NCBI GenBank assembly: GCA_020091685.1
Contig: CM034599.1
Span: forward strand, 41,589,279 to 41,653,278
Length of the DNA stretch: 64,000 nt
From: Lutjanus erythropterus
Taxonomy: Eukaryota > Chordata > Actinopteri > Lutjaniformes > Lutjanidae
Direction of reading: 5' to 3'
In this document: positions 44,557 through 57,069 of the stretch, piece by piece
Position numbering within the stretch: position 1 is the stretch's first letter
Layout: each line of letters opens with the position of its first letter
The notes under the pieces: generated by a model
The model's database searches: none
The model's input: only the letters and a program-made list of their open reading frames with translations
Told to the model about the DNA's origin: nothing
Position numbers and translations under genes: made by a program

Positions 44557-46789
44557 AAGGTACATAGGAAGGTAGCTCTGTTTTTATCCCCGTGGGGAAA
44601 TTTCAGTCTCACAAAACAAAAGAATGGTGATATTAATAATCCTAATATTTATGTGAGAACAGGATACATAATATGCACATTAAAGTGCTGACTGAAGCAT
44701 AAAAAGTGTAAAAAGCAGTGTAAACACTGTGTATGCATAAATAAAACAGGTGTGAAATGTGCAAGAATGCAAAAATATAAAAAAGTAGTACAAACAAACA
44801 TATATAGTTGTTATTATAAAATATGAAATGCACAAAGTCAGGGTGTGTTTGACCAATTCATCCACCTCGACCTCTGTCATTACAAGTCACCATCTGACAA
44901 TGAATGTAAATGCGGGTTGTAATTCGCTTATATATACCTATATGGTGTTTTTCCTGTGAGGCTGATTTGACAGCAGGCTCTCATCCCACCTCATCTCATC
45001 ACTTCAACAGCTGCTGTAGCTGTACATGTGTACTGTAGTATGTGTATAGTATTATGTGTACAGCAGCCCTAACAGGTGAGAAAATGTGGACAGAATGTAC
45101 AGTGTCAGGCGTCCACTCCTCACTGCACATTAGAGCACATACAGTGTCACTGAGTAATGGCAGGGGCAGGACAAGTAGGATGGTACCTGTAGTTCTTGGA
45201 TTCCAACACTTTCATCACCAACTTTTAAACTTTTATCTTTTTGCAGTTAGACATCATGACCACTAGATGACACCATGAGATAACTTCACTTATTATTTTT
45301 TTTAAAATGTTGTATTAATAATTATATTTTGTTCATGTGTAGTGTGATGGTTTTCTGTGTGCCAGACTATAACAGAGACAGCATGATGCAGCCTGTGCTC
45401 TACTGCTGATACATGAACATCATACAGGTACAGACACTGTGTGAACGTCACATCAGGTCTGTGTATGATGGTGACAGGCTCCCAGACCTGCAGCTGACAT
45501 TCTCAGTCAGTAAGAACAGACACAATAAAGCTGTCTCCTCATTCTTTTGACAGGATGGCACAGTGGAACAGTGCAGACATACTCTCTATACTGTCCAGGT
45601 AGGTGGAAGAACTGTATTGACTTTCAGTTCTTATCTGCAGTATTCTGGTTCTGCTATCTGCAACATACATCAACACTAAAACTCTTTTGACCGGAAAATA
45701 TATTTCACTGAAAAACAAAACTTGCTTTTTGCACAGCCCTGCAACATACAAACTGTATAGAATGCAGTGGAAACAGTAGGCTGGTGAGAAAATTTTAAAA
45801 AGCTGCTTAACGATGCCAGCTCAGTTAGTAAAGCCTCTGCCTGTAATATTCTGTGCAATCTAATCTGCCTCTCTGTACAGTCTGCCTTTCCAAGGCAACA
45901 ATGTTAACATTGCTTTTCTTAATTATAATGCCACACACCATGTGTGTTTTACAACTTGTGTACAATTTTCCTGCAGAGCTCCTCTCATATACCCATATTT
46001 GTCCATATATCCAAACATTTCCATATATATGTATAAGTGAGAGGTGTATGTAGCCTTGAGTGTCTCATTTAGTCAGATTTAGTACTTTATATTTTATATT
46101 TTCTAATTCTTTGATATAAATTTTTCTACTTTATCTTTATTCTATAAGTATTCTATTGTCATTCAATAAATCTTATTTCATCTCATCTCATCTCATCTTC
46201 TATACTGGCTTCCCCCAACTCTCTCTTCCACTTTCCTGTGTCCTCACCTAAGCTGTTCTACTGAATAAAAGCCCCCAGAAAATATTTTAAAAAGCTGCTT
46301 AATATGCTCAGCTTTGGTCAGTAGTAATTTGAAATGTGCATGATTAATAGTAAATGAACTAAAACAAGCAATAAGAATGATATTATCCTAGGATTTTTAA
46401 AGAAATTCTGGTGTATATAATGTGCAAGTAATCTGATCTGACAAACAGAATATTATACTTTCACAAGTGCTGCAGGCAACATCATTGGTGTGAATTATAG
46501 AGAGGAAAAAACCCAAAGCAAAACAAAAAAACATTAGAGCTGCATTAAATAAACGTAAAATAAGCTCCTCTGTTGCAAAACCAAGGTGTGATTATTAGGA
46601 GCTCAGCCAGCAGAACACATGTACTGGTCATTTCTGCATGGTGTTCCTGTCTGTGTGTTTCTCTGGCCTGTGTGACAGTCAGGTTAATTTTCATTGTCCT
46701 GAAATACAGAGCTGGAAAAAGGTTACATCTGACAAACGCACGAGTTGTGGAAATTAAAGCAGCGTATTTATGCAGGAATCTGTGCATGC
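44557..46789. other. Noncoding, nothing recognised
   Basis: A TCATC microrepeat lies at 46173-46198. Several short frames of 60-80 codons have no support. Near 44585, TTATCCCCGTGGGGAAATTT is a small palindromic word resembling the tail of some fish retroelements, too short to call. Confidence 0.4.
46173..46198. repeat. (TCATC)n microsatellite
   Basis: About five CTCAT/TCATC units. Confidence 0.85.
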
Positions 46790-47010
46790 AGGGTGCTTCA
46801 GGCGCTTAAGCTCTCCCAATCCCTTTTCCATTCTCTGAATGTGCTGCATATAAAGCAATCCATTAGTCTTAGCTTTGCCAGAGATTTTAAGTGGACACCT
46901 GTCCATTAAGACCATCGTTTCAGCTGCGGCTCATCTCTCAAATTATTTGCCCTGAATTTAATTCTTCCAAATGTAATGGAATGCATATTTATAGTATTTT
47001 CTCCCCATTT
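46790..47010. promoter_or_regulatory. Possible conserved noncoding block
   Basis: Dense, non-repetitive sequence with CATATAAAGCAATCCATTAG, GAATTTAATTCTTCC and AATGGAATGCATATTTATAG (POU/TEAD/homeodomain-like words). A candidate enhancer by appearance only. Confidence 0.3.
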
Positions 47011-48627
47011 CTGTCATCCACAACTGTCCATCTCATTTTATCACTTAAAAAAAAGAAGCGTCTGCTTCATATTAATATTTAGTTCCATACAGCTTCCTTC
47101 AAAAGGCCAGTGATGCACAGTGACTGCCTGAATGTGAGCTGCAGCCTCAACAGCGTTTATACCAGCTGAACGATGTGAATCCTCTCAGTCAGACAAAAGA
47201 CACTTCACAGTTCTTAAAGAAAAGGAAATCAGGGCGGAAAAATGAATACTCTGCAGGTACACGTTCAAAGAAAATATTTGACGGGACCTGCTGTACTCTG
47301 ATGCTTCTGAAACTGATTTTACACTCCTGCACTCAGATGATTCTCATTGACTCCTTTCAGGTTAAGACATATTACAGACATCCCTCCATCTGCAATCAGT
47401 TGATAGCACATAAACCTGTTTATCCTGCAAAACACACAAAGTTCTACTGTCACATTTAAAAGAGCTGACTGTGTTTTCTTCTGAGGAGACAACAAATGTT
47501 GCAGTATTTTCCAGTTCTGCTGCAGTTTCATAGAAGTTAAGTTATTTTGCTCAGTATGCTATCTGTATATTGTTATTTTCATGAACAAGTTGGGATACTC
47601 GAGTATAACATCATTAAGGCTGTAAGTGTATGATACATGACCTTGGACAGTTTAAGGTTTTATGTAACATAAAATTATTTATGCTTTTTGTCTGTTCTTG
47701 TATTTCAGCCGTAAACATATGTTTGAATGCTGTCAGTGAAGCAGGGATATGAGAGCATGTTGATGGGACACTCAGAGCCTTTGTAATTTTAATGTAAATT
47801 CACACTCCTGTTTTGTCATGTTTGTACAGAATTAATATACTATATTTACAGAGGGCCTTTTATTTGTGATAAACATTTCTACTGTTGAAAACAGCATCAT
47901 GTTGATTCCAGCAGTATGTCAGTTAGAAGGTGTGTGACATAAAATTTATCATTTAGTTTCAAAGGATTACAGGACAGAGGCATTTATTTCACATTTTAGT
48001 GAATTTAGCACAAATCAGCTTCACTGAGCTGCTGACTGTTTTCTACAGCTTCATGCAGAATTTAATGTTTGAGTTTTTAGAGGTAAACCTTTCATTTTCC
48101 CTTCAATCAAATCTGTGTGCAGAATCCATCAAAGTAAACATCATGTACAACTGTTATTGTACTTTATATTACATTATGTAAATGTACATTCTTGTTGTTT
48201 GACAAAAATTAGGAGTAATGCTTGCTCTGATGGATTAGCTATCGTTGCAAGTTTCATAATTTGATTCTATGCTGTAGTGAAATGAACGGACAACTATGGC
48301 TGCTGGAAGGAAGAAAAATTAACCATTTAAAAACCTGTGGAACATAGTCATGAAATGGTTTGACTCTCTTTACTTGTTGAATCCACATCTGTTCTTTTTG
48401 TCCATGTCAAACGACAGAGATGTTTGCTGCAGCTTCCACACTCATGTTTCATGACTCCCGATGAAATTGACTTTTGAGAAACAGTCTAACCATATGAGTG
48501 TGTGTATGTCTGTGTTTGTGTTTTTGTGTGCATGTATAGATCAATTGACACTTTGCATATTAATCAATGATAAAACATAGACACCCACAGCCTCATCTCC
48601 ACAGTGCTGGTGTCGTCTTACTGGGGT
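47011..48627. other. Noncoding, nothing recognised
   Basis: A short A-run follows 47044. A 94-codon plus frame at 47175-47459 has no domain. A degenerate TG-rich stretch is at 48497-48536. Confidence 0.4.
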
Positions 48628-48850
48628 TTAAATCAGGAAGGAGTGGCCGTGAGTGATAAGATCGAAGGCCTGCTGGTTCCTCCTCTCTCTGCAGGGTTTT
48701 CCTCTGAGCACATTATGGCAATGAGTTTGAGGCTTAAAGGGCCGGTGTGTCAGCCCAGTGCCAGAGGCATAAGCCCCCATCATTCCATCAAGCCTGAAAT
48801 TAATTAAACAAAGCCCAGCCTCAATCACGAGAGTGCTAGCCAACACTGAA
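48628..48850. promoter_or_regulatory. Possible conserved noncoding block
   Basis: Complex, GC-balanced sequence containing CTGAAATTAATTAAACAAAG (paired homeodomain and forkhead/SOX-like words, about 48796) and GGCATAAGCCCCCATCATT. Short frames on both strands lack domains. Confidence 0.3.
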
Positions 48851-48866
48851 TGCTAGGAAATAAAAG

Positions 48867-48895
48867 GTATTGTTTTTTTTTTTGTTTTTTTTTTC
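48867..48895. repeat. Poly(T) tract
   Basis: Two T runs separated by a single G. Confidence 0.9.
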
Positions 48896-49559
48896 ATTTC
48901 TGTTCTTTTTAATAAGCGCAGTGTTCGAGGGGTGAATGTGCTCATCTTACTATCTTATTTGTAAACCTCAGGCTTCACATTGAAGCTACAAAGCAGCATT
49001 TTGGTGTCATGTTTGTGTAGTTCAACATACAATATGGAACACAAGAGACTGGATCACAGCAGATATTTAAAAGTGTGATTTAAGAAGGGAAATGAAATGA
49101 AAGAATGATGGGGGGATTAAGAGGAAAGACATACTGGAAATATACAGTACATTCTTATTCATTATATAAATGATTTAATCAATTTATATATAAATTTACA
49201 GCTTTTAAAAATTGTATTATTTCCTTTTTACACTGTACAGACAGTGTGATAAACATTAATACAGTACTGATTTTGTTGATTGGAGTTAATAATTGGGGCA
49301 ACAGGGGGCTGAGAGTGCAGACTTTATGAAGAGTGAATACAGCTAAAATATATGAAAAATACAGTGTATATATCCTTACATACATATTGTGCTGGTGGTA
49401 CAGTTACAAAGTGCACATTCCCTGTGTTGCTGTGTGGTTAATTAAATGTCATTATTACAGTAATTAACCACCACAATTATTTACAAATATTTATTTGGGC
49501 TCCACATGTGGACTCACATGATGAAAAAGGAGTGACAGTTAAACCCAAAGCTTTAGTTA
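48896..49559. other. AT-rich noncoding
   Basis: Nothing recognised. Confidence 0.4.
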
Positions 49560-50090
49560 GTCACTTGTTTTGTCCAGTGCACATTCTGTCATCCACATGC
49601 AGGCTCAACCCAGCCTGTGAATAATAGTGGGGGATGGCTGTAGTGGGGGGTTGATGGATAGCTGCTAACCATGGGGCCTGAACGCCTCACAATCCAGGTA
49701 TAATTAACAGCAGCTATTTAATCGAGTGGCGGCTGCCAACAGAGAGCAGAGGGAGGAGACTCGGGCTGTCTGGCCTGGGAGGGATTGCAGCTTTGTAGCC
49801 TCTGCAGGATTTGTTTCACCTCTTTGTCTGCTCAGCCTAAGTGGCCTGACAGGCAAAATGTCTCCCGACCTGGCATTGTTATCTGGCTGAAATGGACCTG
49901 GTCCAATCGCATGACAAGCTCTGTCTCGGTTCAAATGTCCCCTCCCTCTGTTCTGTCTCTTTGTGCACATTCTATTTGTTGTGATCGTGTACAATGTATG
50001 ACACGCTACCAGAATATAGCTGAACCTTTTTTCTACCAGCCTCTGGATGTCAGGAGAGAAAGCATCAAGAAATTCGAATGTGCTGTGCTT
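49560..50090. promoter_or_regulatory. Possible conserved noncoding block with the longest unexplained ORF
   Basis: Low-repeat, GC-richer sequence with GGTATAATTAACAGCAGC and CTATTTAATCGAGTGGC. A 177-codon plus frame (49785-50318) and a 130-codon minus frame (49704-50096) overlap here. Neither shows a domain, signal peptide or splice context, and the plus frame runs out into AT-rich DNA with Ile/Tyr/Asn-rich residues, so both are probably chance. The block itself resembles vertebrate conserved noncoding DNA. Confidence 0.3.
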
Positions 50091-50318
50091 TACCAAATGA
50101 TTGCAGATTATGGATACAAAAATTACTGTTTGTTTCGAGGCATGCTGCAGTGCCAGGGGTGCACAGAGACATCATTATTTGTCTCTGTCTCTGCATTTCA
50201 GAAGACATATTATCACACAAATGTTGAAGTTTATAACCTAATATTCATTGAAAATGAAATCATTGTGCCTTCAAAGCATCAAGTTAGATATTTAGATATA
50301 ATATTAACATATAATTAA

Positions 50319-51000
50319 TATGCTAATACTCATTGTACCCTTGTTTTTATATATTATTCCTTCCATGTAGTAAATATTTTTCTTTTATGAAACTGGAATA
50401 TAAAAGCAGCTTTCACTGACACCTGCTTGAATTAGGTAATTTGTTACTCATGACTGTTTTTATTGTGACTGAAGTTGGGTTATCATTGTGCAGTGCAGCC
50501 TGAGTTGAAAAGTCAACAGTGAGTGGCTGTTTGAATGCCTCCAGCTGCAGTGTGAAAGTGCAGTTCAGTTGCACTGGGGATTAAAAGAATGACCTCCTTC
50601 AGTTAATCAATGGTATTGTGAGATTTTTAGTGAGTTCTTCTAGTGGAGGAATTAGGAACAGAACACTTGTATTAATAGTAAGGAGAGTGATGATGGAGAT
50701 CTGGGAACCACTTCTGCCTTCATTGCCACCTCACACTGTGAACACTCATAGGTTAGCACAGGTTCAAATACTATAAATAACAGTTCTAATCAAAAGCTGT
50801 TGTGAGATGTAGATGATATACTTCACATGCATCAGTGAGAAAGCTTTGCCTTCTCCTGTAGGTGCACAAAAGAGCTGAACTATTTTTTCCTCTCTTTTTT
50901 GGGAAAGTATTATTACTGTATGAGTAAATGGTTCATGTTTAATCTGATATATTTCAATGTGATCGCATCTTAGTTGGTCATCTTATTTGATAAATGTCAA
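50319..51000. other. Noncoding, nothing recognised
   Basis: AT-rich without repeats. Confidence 0.4.
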
Positions 51001-51860
51001 ACACGTTGAAGGGCATTTAGAGAAGAATTCCCTCTTGGTGTTGCCATGCCCCTCTGACTCCCTCTGTTGTCCTTGTTTCCTCCCTTGTTGGGATTGATTC
51101 TTTTAAAGGATCTAAGTGTATGTTTGAAACTGTCTTTGATTTGTCAGCAGGTGGGATTATCATGCAGAAAACACTGCTTCGTTTGTCAGGGAGGGGGGAG
51201 AGAGGGAGCGTTTCAAGTTACACACTTGGAAAACAGTTACTTTCAGGCCCTGTTTAGATCCATGATTACCTCCCTTGTACAATCAAAGTAGTTATAATGA
51301 AAATGCAACAAATCACCATTGAATCCCCAGCCTTTTGTCTGGCCCACCTCCACCCCACCCCTTCCCTCCATACTGAAAGAATGGCTCTGACATTTCAGCC
51401 TGGGAGTGGAGAATAGAGGCAGTTTGTAATGTGTGCAGCCTTGCCTTTTCTTTCTCCCCTTGTAGTAGTACTTAAGTGTCATGTTAAGCCCAAGGCAGGG
51501 AAGACTCTCAATGACCTACTCTGGCTCACAGTTTGTGTTTACTGTATTCTGTGGTGGCTAAAGCGCCAGCAGAGCCCCGTCTCTTATCAGCACATAAAGT
51601 CGAACAGATTGGAGACTCAAATTTCCCCTTCCAGCCAATGTTGGTTTTCCATTGTCTGTGCCTGACAATAGTTTCACATACCCTAGAGCTTGAGTTTCTC
51701 TCCTCTTTATTTTGCTGCATATTATCCTCTGTGTGAGTGCTGGGTATTTGCAAGCCAATAACGGAGTTGCCCAAAACAGGCCCCTTGCCGGGCGCCAGGG
51801 ATGCCACACTGTCGAGGTGATTCCTGTGTGAGCTGTCAGTGGAGGTGCTCCACAATACAT
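51001..51860. promoter_or_regulatory. Long complex block, possible regulatory cluster
   Basis: Nearly 0.9 kb of complex, repeat-free DNA including a GC-rich patch (CCCCTTGCCGGGCGCCAGGG, about 51781) and SOX-like words (CATTGTCTGTG, GACAATAGTT). Frames of 67-109 codons on both strands cover each other and show no domain. It stands out from the flanks by composition. No splice-bounded exon was recognised. Confidence 0.3.
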
Positions 51861-52009
51861 CTGTTTAAACAGAGAGAGGAGGAGAAAACTCCACCACTAC
51901 ACCACTTCAAGTATTACAGCAAGAAGAAACTTTATTATAATGAGTATATGAACTTACTGTGTTTATTTTAATAGAGGATTAATACTAATTATACTTTAAG
52001 AACGCAGTA
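51861..52009. other. Short spacer
   Basis: Nothing recognised. Confidence 0.35.
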
Positions 52010-52482
52010 TGGATTTTTTCAGCTGATAGCGATAAATAAGCTTCTCATGGCTGATACTGATAAAATAACTCACAATAACATTTTTGTATTTTAAAAACGA
52101 GTTGATATAATCTGTAGCTTCTGCACAGCTGAGTGAAGAAAGGCTCAGATGTAGGGAGCAAAAATGGATGATTTAATATTTCACCGCTCTGACTGAACTA
52201 AATCTGACATCACTGTTACAACAAAAACAAGAAAATGAGTTTGACACATTAACAGGTGATGAGCAAAATGTTCTTTCAGTTTTTTCTAGTAAAGTTCATC
52301 ATAAAACCTTGGCGTTTATAAAGCTCTTTACTTAAGAATTCAAATTAAATGCAATAATTACATTAAATGGAATAATGTCATCATCACAACAATAAATGAT
52401 AAACACAATAATATTTAATCATAATAAATTTCCCATGATTGGTCAATAATTTATTAACCTTGATATTTATTGTGCATCCCTA
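52010..52482 (-). mobile_element. Probable hAT MITE fragment
   Basis: The right end read in reverse starts TAGGGATGCACAATAAATAT, a common fish hAT terminus. The left part holds CAGCTGATAGCGATAAATAA and GGCTGATACTGATAA, the CCGATA-type body of such MITEs. The left limit is not certain. Confidence 0.45.
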
Positions 52483-52524
52483 CTTTTACAAAATTATATT
52501 TTCAGGGGAAAATAAAATACATTT

Positions 52525-52640
52525 TGCACTACGTTTATTTGACAGCCGTTACTAGCTGCTCTGTAGATTAAGATTTTATTTTTAATCAAAAGCATATAAA
52601 CAGATCACAGAATACAGTATGATGCACTGAGTATAGGATG
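52525..52640. repeat. TACTT-type repeat fragment (family T)
   Basis: TGCACTACGTTTATTTGACA, then TAGATTAAGATTTTATTTTT, is the middle part of a common fish repeat whose ends are seen at 62068-62770. Confidence 0.45.
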
Positions 52641-52899
52641 TAATGACACAACAGTAAAGAGAGTAGTTCAAATTAGCTCCACCTTGACCAATTTCAACTT
52701 TAAAATGCTTATATGAGATAACACTTCTGTACGTTAACCAGTATTTTATAATCTTGACCAACTGATTGATTGATTGTATTTTTGATCTATAAAAGTCTTA
52801 AGTTTTGTTCTTGTGTCATTCTGGGAAGAGTGAGACTAGCTGAAAAACCTTTTCAGAGACTAAGAACAAACTCACATCACTCTTTTTTAAGTATGATTT

Positions 52900-53057
52900 T
52901 TTGGGGCTTTTGCTTTTGACAGGAGAGGAGGTAGAGAGAGAGGGGATGATATGCAGCAAATGGGCTGCAGGCAGGAGTCAAACCAGCAGCCACTGCAGAC
53001 GACTAATACCCTCAGTACATGGGTCACACGCCCTACCAACTGAGCTATAGGAGCGCT
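52900..53057 (-). mobile_element. tRNA-derived SINE, minus strand
   Basis: Read from about 53057 leftwards: TATAGCTCAGTTGGTAGGGC (Pol III A box), then GGTTTGACTCC at 52984-52974 (B box, one change from GGTTCGANTCC), then TTTGCTGCATATCATCCCCT and CTCTCTCTACCTCCTCTCCT. This is the fish SINE whose head resembles a tRNA. Promoter boxes are largely intact; the 3' tail is TCAAAAGC-like rather than a clean repeat. Confidence 0.8.
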
Positions 53058-54730
53058 GATTGTAATTGTATTTTAACATTATCCAGTTTCTACATATATT
53101 CCAGTTCCCGTTACATATTGTTTTAGCCAACAGACAGGCACAAGTTCAATTTCTCTGAAACCAAAATCAGCAAAATTGGAGATAGAAACTTAATTGTTAA
53201 AGGCAGACTTAATGTGGCTGATGTACATTAGAGTTTTTTTTCCTTCTCATTAATGATCAAGCAAAGGGAACATCACCTGTTCTTGTATCACACTCATTTA
53301 CTTTTGTACAGCAGATACAATGTTTTCATGTTTTAATTCTATTTACTCATGAGTGTATTATATGACATATCAAGTGGATTATCTATGTTTGCTGTAATCC
53401 CGTGGATATGACAGGTGTGACATTCTTCTATCTGTCCTCCATCACTAAACAACACAAAGCAGTCAGCTGACAGCTCACACTGAGTGCTGTAGTACTGCAG
53501 AAGCAGTGGGGGGAGCTATAATGTTAGTCAGTCTAGAGACGTTGTGGCTGCAGACAGGTTGGGGTGGGAATGAGCGGGGTCAGGAGACAATGCTAAACAG
53601 CAGATTAATGTTTTTGTCCACATAAATATGCATGGACATATTTTATCATGATTAGGGTTATTACCTGAGTTTCACTGCAGGGCTGTCCCTGTGGCTTCAA
53701 TACAGAAAGGAAATACATTCTCATGACAGTGAACATGTGAGATCAGTTTGGGATTTTCTGGTAAAATAACAGCCATAAGCTATATGTTATTTATTTATAT
53801 TTATTTTATTTATTTATATTTTATTTATAATAATACTGGTATTAATGCACAGTTTTTCTGCATTAGAATATTGTAAGAAATCACAAAGATTTAGTGGGAT
53901 CAACAGATCTTTTCTCATGAACTGAATGAAAATACACAAGTTTTATTCTGTTGTCAGAACACATTAGAACTTATAAATATACGCTCTTCTTGCTTGACTT
54001 GAAATGATGAGTTGAATGAAAGTACTGTACAGACTTCAATCAACTTATTAAATTAAGATCCTAAAAGAACAACCAGCAAATTATTAAACCTCCCAGCATG
54101 CATTGTTTGAGAGTTAAAACTCTCCTTTTTATAGTTTACAGCATAGTATACTGTGTGTCTCTAATACACTTCAATGTAAGTCATGTTTTCGTTTTCACAA
54201 TAACAAAAACACTGTGAGCCACAATGAAGGTTAGCATTAAATACAATTCCTACCACGTTACACTTAAAATTTACTGTGAGCAGTTTCACTTACTGTCCAT
54301 GAGCAGCTACATCTGGAAGTTCTTTGTGTAAAATGAAACATAAATGAATGAATGAAATAAAAGTAAATCAAATTTGTTTGTATTTCTATCAGTGTGACTG
54401 AAGAGATTGCTTTAAATTTATATCTTCGGCTTGTTGAACATGTTTCTCAAGTACACCTGAATTAATATCAATTTTATTTAACTAAAAAAGTTTGTTTTGA
54501 ATCATTATAAATTTAGTTATAAATTTAAGGCAGCCAGGACACAAACTGTCTGAAGTTACAACAAATATTTTTAGCAATAATGTTTGCAGTGGGGTAATTT
54601 GACTAAATAAGGAAAAACCAACATGCCATCACAAAAGTGAATGACATCTTGAAACTAGAAACCCACATCATGACAGGGACCTACTAGGATAGGATTACAA
54701 CTACAGTCCTCTCATCCTGTTGACAGTGGG
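53058..54730. other. Noncoding, nothing recognised
   Basis: A TTTATTTATATT-type low-complexity run at 53786-53830. No gene or transposon end seen. Confidence 0.4.
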
Positions 54731-55046
54731 TGTCATGGTTTAGCTTTCGGTATTTCCTGTTTTATTTTCCTCAAGTTCTTGCCATCCTGCTTTTTTTTTG
54801 TCTTTACTTCCTTTTCTTGTCTGTTTTTCCCACCCTTTTGATTTCTGAATGTTTTTAACCTGTCCCTGATTGTGTCCACCTTCCCCTTCTTAGCCCTTGT
54901 GTATATTGTCAGTTTGTGTTTCAACATATGCAAACATAAACATGTTTTTTGTTTCCTTCAAGTAAGTTTATTAAATGAGCCTTTTTGTTTATTCACCCCT
55001 GTGTCCTGTGCCTCTGCATTTTTGATTCCACCTAAAAACTGAGACA
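54731..55046 (+). mobile_element. LTR of a fish retrotransposon
   Basis: Begins TGTCATGGTT and ends GAGACA, giving the TG...CA ends of an LTR. The body (TTTCCTGTTTTATTTTCCTC, TTTATTAAATGAGCC, CACCCCTGTGTCCTG, CTCTGCATTTTTG) has the wording of a common fish LTR with its R-region polyA area. There is no matching flank duplication. The sequence after it resembles a leader (GTATGACCTGACCACACC), so it is probably a 5' LTR with a decayed interior rather than a solo LTR. Confidence 0.6.
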
Positions 55047-55520
55047 GTATGACCTGACCACACCATAAACCCATAAACCCTCTTGTTCATTATGACTCAA
55101 ATGGTGAGTCCATGAAAAAGTTTTTTCAAGGACACAGGTCTGGCCACACAGTTGATAACAATTCACTGAGAGTCTTTTGAGCAAGAGGCTTCTCTCAGCT
55201 TCTCAGTGTTCTCCAGTAGCATCCAGCCTCCTAGCATGCTAGCCTCGCACCTTCACTGCAGTCTGCTAGAATCCTGCCCACTAGCCTCCAACAACCTTCT
55301 CAGTCTGCTATCAACCAGCCTTCAACTAAGCCGGTACCCAGTATATTGGGCTTAGTTTTGTGAGCCTGCATCCTTTTTTATCCTGAACTGGCTTGTCTAT
55401 TACCTGCCAGAACTGAGCAGGCAAGTCTGCTACCTGCTGCCCCATATTCAGCCGGCTATCAGCCTGCTAGTGTCCCAACAGCTCCAGTACTGAGTTGCCT
55501 TGCCACTGGCCTGCAGTCTA
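55047..55520 (+). pseudogene. Possible decayed gag/leader region after the LTR
   Basis: Rich in CCAGCC, CTAGCCTCC and CAGCCTGCTAG words, unlike the AT-rich surroundings. Position directly after an LTR suggests a retrotransposon interior, but no gag motif is readable and no second LTR is found. Confidence 0.3.
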
Positions 55521-55549
55521 GCCGCACATGACATTATATACCTTTAAAA

Positions 55550-55830
55550 TTTTAAGAACATTTGGGTTTCAGATGGGACACTAACCCCAGTCTCTTGGGT
55601 AAAAAGTTCTGTGTTGATTTGATTCATCTATACACCCCACCTCCTCTATATGCAAATGTCTCCCTCTTTATACAACGTTGAAAGCATGGTGCATCTTCCA
55701 AGTGCTAACGGCTACTGCGTGCATCTGTTTTAGTCACCAATGGGCTGTGACAAAATGTTGGTATTTGATGAGTTGAGAATGAGACCAGACTGGGTCATAC
55801 AAGGTGTTGTCCTTGTTTTCATGAAGCCGA
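55550..55830 (+). repeat. Dispersed fish repeat, family F, longest copy
   Basis: GGGTTTCAGATGGGACACTA, CCCAGTCTCTTGGGTAAAAA, TACACCCCACCTCCTC, ACGGCTACTGCGTGCATCTG and GTGACAAAATGTTGGTATTT. It contains in one piece the segments that are split at 29430-30475. Confidence 0.6.
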
Positions 55831-56424
55831 CTGAGGTCTGTATTGTTACACCGTGATCACCACAAAAAAAGTCTTGGTTGGGTGAATGGTTTGACATACA
55901 AATTGTGTCATAGCATAGAACTCATAATACTTTAAATATTATGAATACTATGTAATATTTAGGAAATTCTTATGTTTTGTACTAAACCAGAAAATTACTT
56001 TTTAGATGTTTGTGACGAAATTGCAGAGTAGTGCTGTAAACATGGAAGTAAATGTGGACAACAGACAGAGCCTGAGGGAACTGTGAAGACACCTAAACAA
56101 GTCATTGTTCTCCACACACTCTCTCACACAAACACACACAAACACACTTACAAACAGGCACTTTGATCAGTCAGTGACTGACTCTGGTTAATCAAAGGCA
56201 GTAAAAACAACAAAGTACAAGCTGCAGGTTGGAGTGCAGCTTCAGAACAAGCTGGGGTATGTGTACCTGAACACAATGGCGACCACAAAGTCATGCACAC
56301 TCCTTTTTCTGGGTTATTGGGAGTTTGTACCTCTCCAAACATGCACTGAATCCTAACTGTTGGGACAGCATCTCTGATACTATGCAAGAGATCTAAATTT
56401 TTTTGGAAAGGCATCAAGATATAT
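55831..56424. other. Noncoding, nothing recognised
   Basis: A short CA-rich run at 56128-56148. An 89-codon minus frame without domains. Confidence 0.4.
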
Positions 56425-57069
56425 TAGGGTTGGGTACCGAAATCCGGTGCCAATACAATACCAGTTCCCACACAACCAATATCTACCGGACCGAATCACA
56501 TCACAGATTACGGTACCTCATTTCAGTGCCACACTACTGACCTGTTAATTGAAAGAGTTGCCCTCTGGTGTGGATATTAAACATCACCAAATGTACCTAC
56601 TTAATACTGAAGTATTAAACTCTCACTCTACATGGTTCGAGCTAAACTGTTCAAAGTACATCTGGATTTAACATGAAATGATTCCAACACCAGTTGGTAT
56701 CATACAGGATGCAATGAGGCGAGGTCATGACCTGTGGGATATGACTTCGCCATCCAAGCAAAAGAAATATAAAATAAATGAAGCGGAAATTTTTATTTAT
56801 TTTGCTGTTTATTAGTATTGTAACTGATATGTAGTGTTAATTTACTGTTGTTGTGTTAGGTTTTATTTATCATGTCAATCTGCTATGTAAATTGATTATT
56901 TATGTAGTATCTATATTTATATAAAAATATAATGTATAAATTGAACTGTTCAAAGTTAATATATTGCTCAATTTCAAATTTAAATTTGCCTTAGCAGTGA
57001 GAAATACTGTTATTTCATGTCATTGACCATCACTTCCTTTGGATAAAACATAAACGATACCCAACCCTA
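56425..57069. mobile_element. hAT-type MITE with TAGGGTTGGGTA ends
   Basis: The left end is TAGGGTTGGGTACCGAAATC. The right end in reverse is TAGGGTTGGGTATCGTTTAT. The left body has GGTGCCAATACAATACCAG and ATTACGGTACCTCATTTCAG, the known wording of this fish MITE. 645 bp. The flanks do not show a clear 8-bp duplication. The 56690-56770 part is GC-richer, possibly internal cargo. Confidence 0.75.

Noticed and set aside
53030..53057. Possible tRNA gene (GAGCTCAGTTGG-like arm on the minus strand)
   Set aside because: A box and B box are present, but no acceptor stem or anticodon arm closes, and the sequence continues as a SINE body.
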